This document shows, piece by piece, positions 36,067-44,784 of a stretch of DNA of 64,000 nt (positions within the stretch are counted from its first letter, which is position 1; every line of letters begins with the position of its first letter). The notes beneath the pieces are model-generated. The model ran no database searches. It saw nothing but the letters and a program-made list of their open reading frames with translations, and was not told where the DNA came from. The translations under genes and the position numbers were made by a program. This stretch comes from Anaerosporobacter faecicola (GTDB taxonomy: Bacteria > Bacillota > Clostridia > Lachnospirales > Lachnospiraceae), in the NCBI RefSeq assembly GCF_012070565.1, contig NZ_JAAQRO010000011.1:1-64000 (forward strand). Reading direction: 5' to 3'.

Positions 36067-36999
36067 CTACTCTCGAATCTTACACTCTGTTGGTATTTTG
36101 TCATTCCGAATTCCCTTGAATACTGGTTGCCGAAATGATTCCTTCTCTGTTGGCATAGATTCTACAATACATACCAAAGAAGGTTCCAGCCATGTTGCAT
36201 TTTCATTTCCTTTGGGTACCTCCCCAAAAGGAGAATACTCTATCCTTTTATATTCGTATTGATTTAGAATACGTAAACTGGCACCTAGTGTCACATGTCC
36301 TTTATATACCAAGATGTCTCCATCATACTGCCCCAATACGAAACTGATCATGTTATGCTCTTTCGGAATGTAACCGCAGATGACGCAATCATCTGTGGAC
36401 ATTACCTTACATTTGATCCAATTTTTACTCCGTTTATCAAATGTATACAGACTATCTTTCCGTTTCGCTACGATTCCCTCTAGTCCGTTTTGTTTCGCTA
36501 ATTCAAATAACTGTATCCCCTTTTGTTCAATGTAACGGGAGATACTGATTCGTTCTGTCTCAACTACTGTATCATTTAAAATCATTTTACGCTCCATAAG
36601 AGGCAACATATCGATTTGCTTATCATTAAGATATACAATATCATAAGCAACAAAGCTGGCTGGATATTTTTGCGCTGCTAACTGTATCCGGAATGGATCA
36701 CTCATCATCACTCTTTTTTGAATTTCATAAAAATCGGTAACCCCATTTTTCAAAATGAACAGCTCTCCATCCAGAATACATTTCCCCTTTACTTGTTTAT
36801 GAATATTGGACAATTCGGGTACATGTGGTAATAATTTTTTATCACGTTTATTTCTTAAATCCGTTCCCGTTTCATCTAGATAGGCAATACATCGAATACC
36901 GTCCAGTTTGATTTCATATATAAAATCCTCCGAGTCAAAGGGTTCTTCCTGCTCTGCAATCAACATCGGTTTCAAACCTTTGTTATCAAATATATCCAT
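36067..36999 (-). CDS. ATP-dependent DNA ligase of the Ku end-joining system
   Basis: 310 aa. The nucleotidyltransferase motif EIKLDGIRCIAY has the adenylated Lys at 31. Further ligase motifs are RNKRDKKL, ILDGELFIL, EGIVAKRKDSLY and NWIKCK. A C-terminal OB fold follows. It corresponds to the ligase domain of LigD without the primase-polymerase and phosphoesterase parts. Its ATG overlaps the ku stop by one base, so the two are coupled and act together in non-homologous end joining. Confidence 0.92.
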   Translation of the reverse strand: MDIFDNKGLKPMLIAEQEEPFDSEDFIYEIKLDGIRCIAYLDETGTDLRNKRDKKLLPHVPELSNIHKQVKGKCILDGELFILKNGVTDFYEIQKRVMMSDPFRIQLAAQKYPASFVAYDIVYLNDKQIDMLPLMERKMILNDTVVETERISISRYIEQKGIQLFELAKQNGLEGIVAKRKDSLYTFDKRSKNWIKCKVMSTDDCVICGYIPKEHNMISFVLGQYDGDILVYKGHVTLGASLRILNQYEYKRIEYSPFGEVPKGNENATWLEPSLVCIVESMPTEKESFRQPVFKGIRNDKIPTECKIRE

Positions 37000-37769
37000 T
37001 ATGCCGTTCCTCGTTTCGACATTTCTACCGTCTTTTTCAGAGCTTCCATCAGATCAATCACATTATCTGGTTTGCCCGTATCTGCAGATACAATATCCTG
37101 TCCTTGTATTTTCGTCGTAATTGCATTTCTCAATTTTTCCTGATATTCATCATGATATGCAGAAATATCGAATTTCTTTGTCATTGTTTCGATCATTGTC
37201 TTCGCCATATCCATTTCAGCAGTTGATATTGCTACCTTAGTCAGCGACTTTGGCATTTCTTGAATCTCTTCTTGGTAAAATAGCATCTTTGCCATAATAC
37301 AGTCTTCCTCAGGATATAATACCATTAACTCTTCTTTTGTTGTAAATACGGTTTGTGCTACAGCAACTTCTTTTTCACTTAATAAAGCTTGTCTTAATAA
37401 TTCGTATGCATGCTCTGCTCCAGGCTCTGGCACAACATAATAATTCTTTTCAAAATAAATGGTATCTATGTCCTCCATCTTTGCAAAATGTTCAATATGA
37501 ATTGTTTTATCCTTGTGCGATTTAATTTTATCTAGTTCATCTTCGGTAAAAACAACATATCGTCCTTTCTCGTATTCATATCCTTTTATTATCTCATTCG
37601 CTTTTACTTCCTTGTTACAAGAAGGGCATATTTTTTGATATTTGATACGTTCATGCGTATCTTTACACAATTGATTAAAAGAAATACCGATATCACGGGA
37701 CGTTTTGTATAGTCCAACAGGGATGTATAACAATCCCACTGATATGGCTGACTTATGCGCTACTGCCAT
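36999..37769 (-). CDS. ku: Ku protein (bacterial non-homologous end joining)
   Basis: 256 aa, the usual size of bacterial Ku. The start MAVAHKSAISVGLLYIPVGL is the family N-terminus, and the core includes FNQLCKDTHERIKYQKICP, NEIIKGYEYEKGRYVVFTEDEL and IEHFAKMEDIDTIYFEK. It forms a ring on double-strand DNA ends and recruits the ligase encoded by the next gene. A CPSC pair is present but without a second pair, so zinc binding is doubtful. A run of MetLys/Ile-rich helix and a basic tail end the protein. Confidence 0.93.
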   Translation of the reverse strand: MAVAHKSAISVGLLYIPVGLYKTSRDIGISFNQLCKDTHERIKYQKICPSCNKEVKANEIIKGYEYEKGRYVVFTEDELDKIKSHKDKTIHIEHFAKMEDIDTIYFEKNYYVVPEPGAEHAYELLRQALLSEKEVAVAQTVFTTKEELMVLYPEEDCIMAKMLFYQEEIQEMPKSLTKVAISTAEMDMAKTMIETMTKKFDISAYHDEYQEKLRNAITTKIQGQDIVSADTGKPDNVIDLMEALKKTVEMSKRGTA

Positions 37770-37857
37770 AACTTCACCTCTTACACTTTTCTTTTAGTAT
37801 GTGTAATTCAGTAATCCATATACAAGAAAGAACTTCGATACAAAAAAACTACAATTT

Positions 37858-38373
37858 TTAGAGTATTACTTCATACTTATAATCCTTCATAGTAAGATCT
37901 GTTCCTCTTTTTTTGTAGCTGTTTTCACCAACTATTATTCCACCACATTTAACAGCAACTCGATTAGATGCGATATTTCCTTGACTTACAAATATAGTTA
38001 CTTTCTCAGCACCTTGTCGACGAGCATAATTAATCAAACCTTGCGCGGTTTCAGTAGCATATCCATTATTCCACAAATCCTTATGAATACAGTAAGCTAT
38101 GTCATACGTTTTTTTATCTTCGCTAATCATAAAACTGCAAGTTCCTACTCGTTCCTGTGAGTCTTTCAACACGGGAATCAAATAACAACACTCCTCATCT
38201 TCGCCCAACACTTCCAGCTTTTTAATATATTCATAATCAATCTGTTCTTTTGCTTCATCAGGTAAATACTTACCCATTTCAGGGTCATTCCATATACTAT
38301 ATGCCCATAATGCATCATCTTTTGTAAACCCTCTCAAAGTAAGTCTTGAAGTTTCAATCGGTTCTATTTTCAT
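37858..38373 (-). CDS. GNAT family N-acetyltransferase (RimJ/RimL-like)
   Basis: 171 aa. The N-terminus IETSRLTLRGFTKDDA is the typical start of the RimJ/RimL subgroup. The acetyl-CoA region is YCIHKDLWNNGYATETAQGL and the later NIASNRVAVKCGGIIVGE matches the family's NxxS/xxxxxK-xGF element. The substrate (ribosomal protein N-terminus, amino acid or antibiotic) cannot be told. It is monocistronic. Confidence 0.88.
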   Translation of the reverse strand: MKIEPIETSRLTLRGFTKDDALWAYSIWNDPEMGKYLPDEAKEQIDYEYIKKLEVLGEDEECCYLIPVLKDSQERVGTCSFMISEDKKTYDIAYCIHKDLWNNGYATETAQGLINYARRQGAEKVTIFVSQGNIASNRVAVKCGGIIVGENSYKKRGTDLTMKDYKYEVIL

Positions 38374-38576
38374 TTTCTATGTCCCCTTATTTTTGTTTCA
38401 TATATCATATAAAAATAATACCAATTAATTATCGAACTATCAATATTAAGTTAACCATGTACGTTCTTGCTCTATCCTTTCGGTTAACTAAGTCATAAAA
38501 AAGATGTCGTTGTCATTCTATACGTTCCGTCTCCTCCCAAAGAAAATGTTGAACAAGAATAATAACTAGAAATTAT

Positions 38577-39266
38577 TTAAGTTGTTTTTTCATAAATAAC
38601 AGTCCATTCAATTTCATTACGAATCTGTTCAATTCCATCTTCATCCACATAAATATACTGTTCTGTTAATGCACCCCATATTTTTTTAGAAACTTTCACT
38701 CCATCAAACATGTATTCATCATTTTTGTCATATACACCATTTTGATTTTTATCATATTTTGAAAAGTTAACTGTCCATACTATATTTCCCATATAATCAA
38801 AAATATAATAACAGTATGAATCAGATAGAGGACCACCCCCAAATAAATGGCTAATAAACGCTCCATTCTTTAATGCATAGTATTGAGGATTAGGTGATAA
38901 ATTCTTAAATATAGTTAGTTTCTCATTAATATAGGTCAAAACATAATAATATCGTGCTGAACAAATATGAAGTTCCGGTATCTCATCTCCATTTGAATCA
39001 AATAGAGCATATTTTGTTCCATAGTGACTGTTGGGTTCCCCTGTCGGTATGGTTATAAAATTCATATCAATCTTCCCTACACTTATTTTATTATCTAGAA
39101 ATTCATTATAAGCTTTCGTTGCTTTTTCAACTTCCGTACTTAGAATTTCATTTTCTTGTTGATTACTAGTTACACTATTATCAGACGTTTTTTTACCCTC
39201 GCTATTTGTACACGCTGTTAGAACGAATATAGATACTAATAACATAATTTTACACTTTTTAATCAT
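38577..39266 (-). CDS. Lipoprotein, paralogue 1 of a three-gene family
   Basis: 229 aa from the ATG five bases after AGGAGG. The signal peptide ends in VLTAC (lipobox). Two acidic loops look like Ca2+-binding sequences: FDSNGDEIPEL and KYDKNQNGVYDKNDEY. Its middle (IDMNFITIPTGEPNSHYGTK and the segment up to IFKNLSP) is nearly identical to paralogue 2. Its C-terminal part (FISHLFGGGP, ALTEQYIYVDEDGIE) matches paralogue 3, so it is a mosaic. Function unknown; extracellular, membrane-anchored. Confidence 0.8.
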   Translation of the reverse strand: MIKKCKIMLLVSIFVLTACTNSEGKKTSDNSVTSNQQENEILSTEVEKATKAYNEFLDNKISVGKIDMNFITIPTGEPNSHYGTKYALFDSNGDEIPELHICSARYYYVLTYINEKLTIFKNLSPNPQYYALKNGAFISHLFGGGPLSDSYCYYIFDYMGNIVWTVNFSKYDKNQNGVYDKNDEYMFDGVKVSKKIWGALTEQYIYVDEDGIEQIRNEIEWTVIYEKTT

Positions 39267-39292
39267 AATTTCCTCCTGCAATATCATCCATA

Positions 39293-39353
39293 TTTAAGCT
39301 ATCTCCTATTACAATTTCTATTTCATTCATAAAATCTCCTATATAAATCCAAT
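39293..39353. repeat. Direct repeat shared by the spacers of lipoprotein paralogues 1 and 3 (copy 1)
   Basis: The ~60 bases beginning TTTAAGCTATCTCCTATTAC and ending CTATATAAATCCA recur with few changes at 41692-41750. The paralogue duplications therefore carried flanking sequence. Confidence 0.65.
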
Positions 39354-39451
39354 TTATCTTTAGACACAATGTCTAAATATTCTATATCTTATCAAAACGT
39401 ATATTTCCCAGATTTATTCCATGTGGAACAAGAATAATAATTGAAAATTAT

Positions 39452-40135
39452 TTAAGTTGTTTCTTCATAAATAACGGTCCATTCAATTTCATTACGAATC
39501 TTTTCTACTCCCTTTTTATTAACATAAATATATTTCTCAGTTAAAGCCACCCATATTTTTTTAGAAACTTTCACTTCATCAAATATATATTCGTCATTTT
39601 TATCATAGACATTATTTTCATTTTTATCGTATTTAGAAAAGGTAAGTGACCATACTTCATTTCCTAAATAATCAAAAATGTAATAATTATATACATCAGA
39701 ATCAGATCCAAAATGGTGGCAAATAAATGCACCATTTGTTAATGCATAGTATTGAGGATAAGGTGATAAATTCTTAAATATAGTTAGTTTCTCATTAATA
39801 TAGGTCAAAACATAATAGTATCGTGCGGAACAAATATGAAGTTCCGGTATTTCATCTCCATTTGAATCAAATAAAGCATATTTTGTTCCATAGTGACTAT
39901 TGGGTTCCCCTGTCGGTATGGTTATAAAGTTCATATCGATCTCTCCTACACTTATTTTATTATCTAGAAATTCATTATAAACTTTAATTGCTTTTTCAAC
40001 TTCCGTACTTTGAATTTCCTTTTCTTGTGTATTATTCGTTATACTATTATCAGCCGCTTTTTTACCCTTGCTATTTGTACACGCTGTTAAAGCTAATATA
40101 GATACTAATAAAATAACTTTATACTTCTTAATCAT
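39452..40135 (-). CDS. Lipoprotein, paralogue 2 of a three-gene family
   Basis: 227 aa from the ATG after GGAGG. Lipobox ALTAC. It shares the acidic loops FDSNGDEIPEL and KYDKNENNVYDKNDEY and the C-terminal RNEIEWTVIYEETT with its siblings. The region FICHHFGSDSDVYNYYIF differs from the other two, which read FGxGP followed by YDSYCY or LSDSYCY. Membrane-anchored and extracellular; function unknown. It lies 170 bases downstream of the truncated membrane ORF at 40312. Confidence 0.8.
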   Translation of the reverse strand: MIKKYKVILLVSILALTACTNSKGKKAADNSITNNTQEKEIQSTEVEKAIKVYNEFLDNKISVGEIDMNFITIPTGEPNSHYGTKYALFDSNGDEIPELHICSARYYYVLTYINEKLTIFKNLSPYPQYYALTNGAFICHHFGSDSDVYNYYIFDYLGNEVWSLTFSKYDKNENNVYDKNDEYIFDEVKVSKKIWVALTEKYIYVNKKGVEKIRNEIEWTVIYEETT

Positions 40136-40311
40136 AATTACCTCCTGCAATCTGTTATTTTTGATTAATAAATTCAACAGTACTACGGTCTCCTATTACA
40201 CTCTCTTTACTGGATCAAATGGTACACTCGTTTGATAAATGCAGCTAATATTTTTTCTAAATTTATATTGTTATAATCTATACAACTAATTATTAAAATA
40301 AAAGGAACAAC

Positions 40312-40737
40312 TCAAAATGTGAGTGCTCCTTTATTTATTTCGTTCATTTTATCATTAAAAAGCACATATTCTTTATAACAAGCATATATTTCTATCGGTG
40401 TGATAAAGATTGAATAAAAACTTATTCGATATAAACTTATCCTCATATTACTAACGAAAATCCATAATAGTATAAAAATTATTACGTAAATTCCCCTATA
40501 TTTATACTTATGAAAATATTCCCTAGGAATAAACAAGTCTTTTTTTTCTAATGCTCCTAATACTCCAAAGCCTATTATAATAATTAATGAAAAAAACATT
40601 CTACTTAATAAATAATTCACGCTTAAATAATCCATTAGTGGGAAAAATAAGATTAAAAATATATGAAATATGCATCTTATAATAATCTGTTTTTTAAAAA
40701 TCTTTTTATTATATATTCGTGAAATATCTGTAGCATC
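40312..40737 (-). pseudogene. Membrane protein reading frame without a credible start
   Basis: The frame is open from the double stop of lipoprotein paralogue 3 down to 40312. The predicted product is highly hydrophobic, with about four membrane segments (CIFHIFLILFFPLMDYL; MFFSLIIIIGFGVLGALE; GIYVIIFILLWIFVSN; FYSIFITPIEIYACY). The first ATG (40635) has no ribosome site and falls inside the first membrane segment, and no ATG, GTG or TTG lies upstream. It reads as the 3' part of a gene cut off by the insertion or duplication of paralogue 3. A non-standard start is the alternative. Confidence 0.5.
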
Positions 40738-40740
40738 TTA

Positions 40741-41430
40741 TTAAGTTGTCTCTTCATAAAAAACAGTCCATTCAATTTCATTACGAATCTTTTCAATTCC
40801 ATCTTCATCCACATAGATATACTGTTCTGTTAAAGCCTCCCATATTTTTTTAGAAACTTTTACTCCACCAAACATATATTCATCATTTTTGTCATATACA
40901 CCATTTTCATTTTTATCAAATTTTGAAAAGGTAACTGTCCATACCTCATTTCCCATATAATCAAAAATATGATAACAATATGAATCATATTGAGGACCAG
41001 CCCCAAATAATCGGCTAATAAACGCCCCATTCTTTAATGCATAGTATTGAGGATAAGGTGATAAATTCAAAAAAATACTTAATTTATCATTTCTATAGGT
41101 TAAAACATAATAGTAACGTGCTGAACATATATGCAGTTCCGGTATCTTATCTCCGTTTGAATCAAATAAAGCGTAATCTGTAGCATAGTGTCTATCGGGT
41201 TCCTTTGTCGGTATTGTTATAAAATTCATATCGATTCCATCTACACTTATTTTATTTTCTAGAAATTCATTATAAGCTTTCGTTGCTTTTTCAACTTCTG
41301 TACTTTGAATTTCATTTTCTTGTTTATTATTAGTTATACTTTTATCAGTCGTTTTTTTACCCTTGCTATTTGTACACGCTGTTAAAACGAATATAGATAC
41401 TAATAAAATAACTTTAAACTTCTTAATCAT
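40741..41430 (-). CDS. Lipoprotein, paralogue 3 of a three-gene family
   Basis: 229 aa. ATAGGAG precedes the ATG and the lipobox is VLTAC. It is the most divergent in the middle (IDMNFITIPTKEPDRHYATD), but its C-terminal third (ALTEQYIYVDEDGIEKIRNE) is shared with paralogue 1. The acidic loops FDSNGDKIPEL and KFDKNENGVYDKNDEY are kept. It ends TAA TAA, in frame with the truncated membrane ORF downstream. Function unknown. Confidence 0.8.
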   Translation of the reverse strand: MIKKFKVILLVSIFVLTACTNSKGKKTTDKSITNNKQENEIQSTEVEKATKAYNEFLENKISVDGIDMNFITIPTKEPDRHYATDYALFDSNGDKIPELHICSARYYYVLTYRNDKLSIFLNLSPYPQYYALKNGAFISRLFGAGPQYDSYCYHIFDYMGNEVWTVTFSKFDKNENGVYDKNDEYMFGGVKVSKKIWEALTEQYIYVDEDGIEKIRNEIEWTVFYEETT

Positions 41431-41439
41431 AATTTTCTC

Positions 41440-41565
41440 CTATAATCTGTTAGATTTTTTAGGACTTACATATTGCTGATACAGAGTATTTGTAGTATTA
41501 GCCTTCAACATATTTACTTTCGTCCTAAGATCAGCATCGCTTGTTTTAACTATCGTATTCCATCT
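41440..41565 (-). pseudogene. Possible remnant of a gene's 3' end
   Basis: About 41 codons are open and code for a plausible C-terminus (VKTSDADLRTKVNMLKANTT then NTLYQQYVSPKKSNRL), with no start codon after the upstream stop. It may be a decayed gene end beside the lipoprotein array. The remaining spacer 41566-41984 shows only the duplicated repeat and a terminator. Confidence 0.3.
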
Positions 41566-41691
41566 TTAACTGTTGGTTCTGCTAGCTATGTTCAATAATC
41601 GTTGGTTATGTTTACACTGGATTTTTTATTTTTCCAATAATCTCTATTGAGGAATTCGTGTTACCAATTTTGATGCTTATCTATTAATACA

Positions 41692-41750
41692 TTTAAGCTA
41701 TCTCTTATTACAATTTTAATTTCATCTATAAAATTTCCTATATAAATCCA
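41692..41750. repeat. Direct repeat shared by the spacers of lipoprotein paralogues (copy 2)
   Basis: Second copy of the ~60-base element at 39293-39353 (TTTAAGCTATCTCTTATTAC ... CTATATAAATCCA). Confidence 0.65.
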
Positions 41751-41911
41751 TTTTTCTGTTTATTAAACGTATTTTATATATATAATACTCCATATATTAC
41801 CATATATCAACATTTAATTCAATGTACCTTACTGAACCTTACTTTCCTACTCTATCTACTACTCTATCACTCTATCATTCCTCACCGTGAGTAATTATAG
41901 TTTCGCACAAT

Positions 41912-41946
41912 AAAAAACTACCAACTCCATGTTGATAGTTGGTAGT
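41912..41946 (-). terminator. Terminator of the 73-aa membrane protein gene
   Basis: ACTACCAACT (41917-41926) and AGTTGGTAGT (41937-41946) form a perfect 10-bp stem with a 10-base loop; the minus-strand transcript continues with at least five U (41912-41916). Confidence 0.8.
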
Positions 41947-41984
41947 TACGAGACTTGTATTAATTTGTTTCCTTTAGATTATGC

Positions 41985-42206
41985 TTATTTTTTGCGATAA
42001 GCTTCAACTCCACAGATTATAATTCCAATAATTAAAACAATAAATGAAATAATAAATGGCACGGTCAAACCTGAATAAAGTAAAGAGCCGTATAAGCCAC
42101 TAATGTTATTGTATGTACCTGGATTCATAACTGCATAGAAGAAACTAAATGCAAAAAACAATAATCCAATAAAAGTTATCATAACACCATAAATAAATTT
42201 CTTCAT
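41985..42206 (-). CDS. Small two-helix membrane protein
   Basis: 73 aa. TAGGAGGAG precedes the ATG. Helix 1 covers about residues 4-27 (VMITFIGLLFFAFSFFYAVM) and helix 2 about 44-67 (VPFIISFIVLIIGIIICGVE), joined by a short polar loop (NPGTYNNISGLYG). The tail AYRKK is basic, putting both ends in the cytoplasm. No family is recognised. It has its own terminator, so it is probably a single gene. Confidence 0.65.
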   Translation of the reverse strand: MKKFIYGVMITFIGLLFFAFSFFYAVMNPGTYNNISGLYGSLLYSGLTVPFIISFIVLIIGIIICGVEAYRKK

Positions 42207-42385
42207 TCTAGTCTCCTCCTATTAAATAATAGCCTTCCCACCAATGATACTCTATATTTTACCAACTATCAATATTAAGTTATCAAAGTACTTAGTTCTC
42301 TAAATAAAGGTTTATAGTACTAAATTTTGCTTTGATAAATAACGATCAACCAATACAATAGTTTGAACTTATTCCAAGTCAATAC

Positions 42386-43135
42386 TTAATTTACATTATC
42401 TAAGTCTATAATCTCTTTTATTCTGTGATAATTATCACCACTAAAATAGTGTAATTCAAGTTCATGATCAGATATAAATTCAATTTTATAAATAGCTTCA
42501 GTTGGCTCTGCAGTACGCGTAAAGTTTCTTTTAATCTCTTTGTAATATTTTGCTTTATCGAAAATATCTCGTATAATCATTTTACGATTTTCAATATAAA
42601 TTACTTTATCTTCCGTTACTAAAACAAGTAGATTGTATTCTTGTGAAACTATATTTTTATCAATATCATAAAAATATGTTGTGTAATACCATCCACCATA
42701 ATAATATATAATTTGTAACAAACTTCTATTTCTTAAATAAACGCAAGGTATTTTAGGATGTGAAATTTTTTTCACAGTAGCTCCATTATCATCCATTAAA
42801 TATAAAATATATTCATTTGTTTTTTTATCATATGAAAGATTATAATATTTTCCTAACACAGATATTTCATTTTTTGATAAAAGAGGGTTAGCAACTACAC
42901 CAGGCGAATTATCACTGCTCACTGCTACAGGAATAGTTTCTATATCATCATTGATTATTTCGTCATGATCAGTATTAAATAAATCTCCATTATCTTCTAT
43001 CTCCTTTTCTAAGCATCTAATTCCATTTTGCAAAATTATATCAGAAAATTTAGTATCACTACTATTATTATTATTTTTACATCCAACAATAAACATAGTA
43101 AATAATAATAGTCCTACAATTAATATTTTTTTCAT
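42386..43135 (-). CDS. Lipoprotein of unknown function
   Basis: 249 aa from the ATG ten bases after GAGG. Signal peptide MKKILIVGLLLFTMFIVGC with a clear lipobox. The mature part starts with an Asn/Ser linker and an acidic segment (DTDHDEIIND-like), then alternating hydrophobic strands rich in Tyr (IIYYYGGWYYTTYFYDIDKN), suggesting a beta-propeller or similar fold. No named family is recognised. It is unrelated in sequence to the three tandem lipoproteins. Confidence 0.7.
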   Translation of the reverse strand: MKKILIVGLLLFTMFIVGCKNNNNSSDTKFSDIILQNGIRCLEKEIEDNGDLFNTDHDEIINDDIETIPVAVSSDNSPGVVANPLLSKNEISVLGKYYNLSYDKKTNEYILYLMDDNGATVKKISHPKIPCVYLRNRSLLQIIYYYGGWYYTTYFYDIDKNIVSQEYNLLVLVTEDKVIYIENRKMIIRDIFDKAKYYKEIKRNFTRTAEPTEAIYKIEFISDHELELHYFSGDNYHRIKEIIDLDNVN

Positions 43136-43179
43136 AGTTATTAATCCTCTCAAAATTATGTAGGCTAAAGTATCATATT

Positions 43180-43305
43180 TTATTTATACTTATAGAATCT
43201 AAACTCATTACTTTTTATACCATCAATTTTTACTTCTTTTAGCTTATCAAAATCCCAACTAGGTTTACTAGTATAATAATCCCTACTTATTATTAATATA
43301 GCATA
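43180..43305 (-). pseudogene. Remnant of a gene's C-terminus
   Basis: The open frame encodes a convincing C-terminal stretch (YYTSKPSWDFDKLKEVKIDG, then IKSNEFRFYKYK and stop) with no start codon. It sits 44 bases upstream of the lipoprotein start, so an earlier gene has lost its 5' part. Confidence 0.4.
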
Positions 43306-43382
43306 TTAATTCATTTATCGCTATTTTTCAATGGTGATTCATTCCTATTATTGCTTATTTTTGCTTTTTTAGTACTTATTTA

Positions 43383-43532
43383 TCAGCTTTGCTGAATTGA
43401 AAGGGCGAAGGTGAATTGGCTGAATTGAAATCCGAGGTTCCAGTTTGCAAAGTTAACTTCCAGTTCAGCATATTTATTGTAAGCCATATTCTGGAAAACT
43501 GCATTTTCTTTTACCTCGCACCCCAACACTTG
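43383..43532 (-). pseudogene. Short ORF or gene remnant after the tsf terminator
   Basis: The frame VLGCEVKENAVFQNMAYNKY followed by AELEVNFANWNLGF and a short tail is open for about 50 codons, with only a GTG as possible start and no ribosome site. Its base composition is less AT-rich than the neighbouring spacer. It contains an internal direct repeat (CAATTCAGC twice, 28 bases apart). It may be the end of a lost gene or a dispersed repeat read as protein. Confidence 0.35.
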
Positions 43533-43545
43533 TCAAAGAGCCAAC

Positions 43546-43603
43546 AAAAAAGACCCCAAACACCTTATTTATCGCATAAAATGTGATAGAATAAGGCATT
43601 TGG
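43546..43603 (-). terminator. Terminator of the rpsB-tsf operon
   Basis: A long imperfect stem (43556-43603: CCAAA, CCTTATT, ATC, CAT arms around AAA) is followed on the minus strand by GGUC and six U. It lies about 40 bases after the tsf stop. Confidence 0.85.
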
Positions 43604-43644
43604 AGCCTTTGTAAGTTCTTATTTATTTTGATTGAAAACTTTGC

Positions 43645-44571
43645 CTATTTACCCATTTGAGCGGCAACTTCAGCAGCGAAATCTTCGTTTTTCTTTTCAA
43701 GACCTTCACCAGTTTCGAAACGAACGAATTTCTTAACTACAATTGTAGTACCGATTTCTTTTGCTGCATTTTCAACGTATTTCTTAACTGTTAAGTCTTC
43801 ATCTTTAACGAATGCTTGTTCTAATAAACAAACTTCTTTTAATTCTTTGTTTAAACGACCAATGATCATCTTTTCAATGATATTTTCTGGCTTGTCTGGA
43901 TTTTCATTTATCGCTTGTGCTTTTAAGATTTCTTTTTCATGTTCTTTGTAATCTTCTGGAACATCTGCAGATGAGATGTATTTTGGAGAAATTGCAGCGA
44001 TTTGCATAGCAACATCTTTAGCAACAGCCTTTGTTTGATCATTTACAACTGGAGTTTCTAACTCAACTAATACACCAACTCTTCCGCCTGCATGGATATA
44101 AGATTCAACGAAACCATTTTCAGCAACGATTTTATCAAATCTTCTGATGTTCATGTTTTCACCAATTACAGCGATTTGTGCAGCTAATGCTTCTTTAACA
44201 GTTTTCGTTGTGTCACCAGCCCATGCTTCATCTAAGAATGCTTCGATAGTTGTAGCATTTGTTGAAGCTGCTTGAGCTGCTACTTCAGCAACATAAGCTT
44301 GGAATTTTTCGTTCTTAGCAACGAAGTCTGTTTCACTGTTAACTTCAACAATAGAAGCCACTTTGCTATCAGCTGAGATATTCGTAGCAACGATACCTTC
44401 TGCTGCAATTCTTCCAGCTTTCTTTTCTGCTGCAGCAAGACCTTTTTCTCTTAAGAATTCTACTGCTTTGTCCATATCTCCTTCAGTTGCAGCAAGGGCT
44501 TTTTTACAATCCATCATTCCTGCACCAGTCATTTCTCTAAGTTCTTTTACCATAGAAGCTGTAATAGCCAT
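43645..44571 (-). CDS. tsf: Translation elongation factor Ts
   Basis: 308 aa. It recycles EF-Tu by exchanging GDP for GTP. The N-terminal UBA-like domain [35 protein letters not shown] and QIAAISPKY are family signatures. GGAGG lies nine bases before the chosen ATG; a TTG two codons upstream is unlikely. Second gene of the rpsB-tsf operon. pyrH, usually next, is 28 kb away. Confidence 0.97.
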   Translation of the reverse strand: MAITASMVKELREMTGAGMMDCKKALAATEGDMDKAVEFLREKGLAAAEKKAGRIAAEGIVATNISADSKVASIVEVNSETDFVAKNEKFQAYVAEVAAQAASTNATTIEAFLDEAWAGDTTKTVKEALAAQIAVIGENMNIRRFDKIVAENGFVESYIHAGGRVGVLVELETPVVNDQTKAVAKDVAMQIAAISPKYISSADVPEDYKEHEKEILKAQAINENPDKPENIIEKMIIGRLNKELKEVCLLEQAFVKDEDLTVKKYVENAAKEIGTTIVVKKFVRFETGEGLEKKNEDFAAEVAAQMGK

Positions 44572-44717
44572 GTTCAAATACCTCCGTTATTCATTTTACG
44601 TTTCTGTATTTTATTCTTATATATGAGTAGCTTTCGCACCCGCTTCATTTATTCATTCACTCCTCGACTCGCTTTAAACGATCAATCGGAATGGACCAAC
44701 TTGCTCTGTTCATAAAT

Positions 44718-44752
44718 AATGCCTCAACCGGGAAACCCCTGGCTGAAGCATT
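44718..44752 (-). promoter_or_regulatory. Strong hairpin in the rpsB-tsf spacer
   Basis: In the minus-strand RNA AATGCTTCAGCCAGGG pairs with CCCGGTTGAGGCATT (near-perfect, loop of four). The following sequence has few U, so it looks more like a processing or attenuating stem between the two genes than a full terminator. Confidence 0.55.
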
Positions 44753-44784
44753 GTGCAAGCCCATAAAGGGTATGATTAATCAGA

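Noticed and set aside
15900-43560. Integrated mobile element (ICE or prophage)
   Set aside because: No integrase, transposase, relaxase, phage structural gene or flanking attachment repeats were found across the block.
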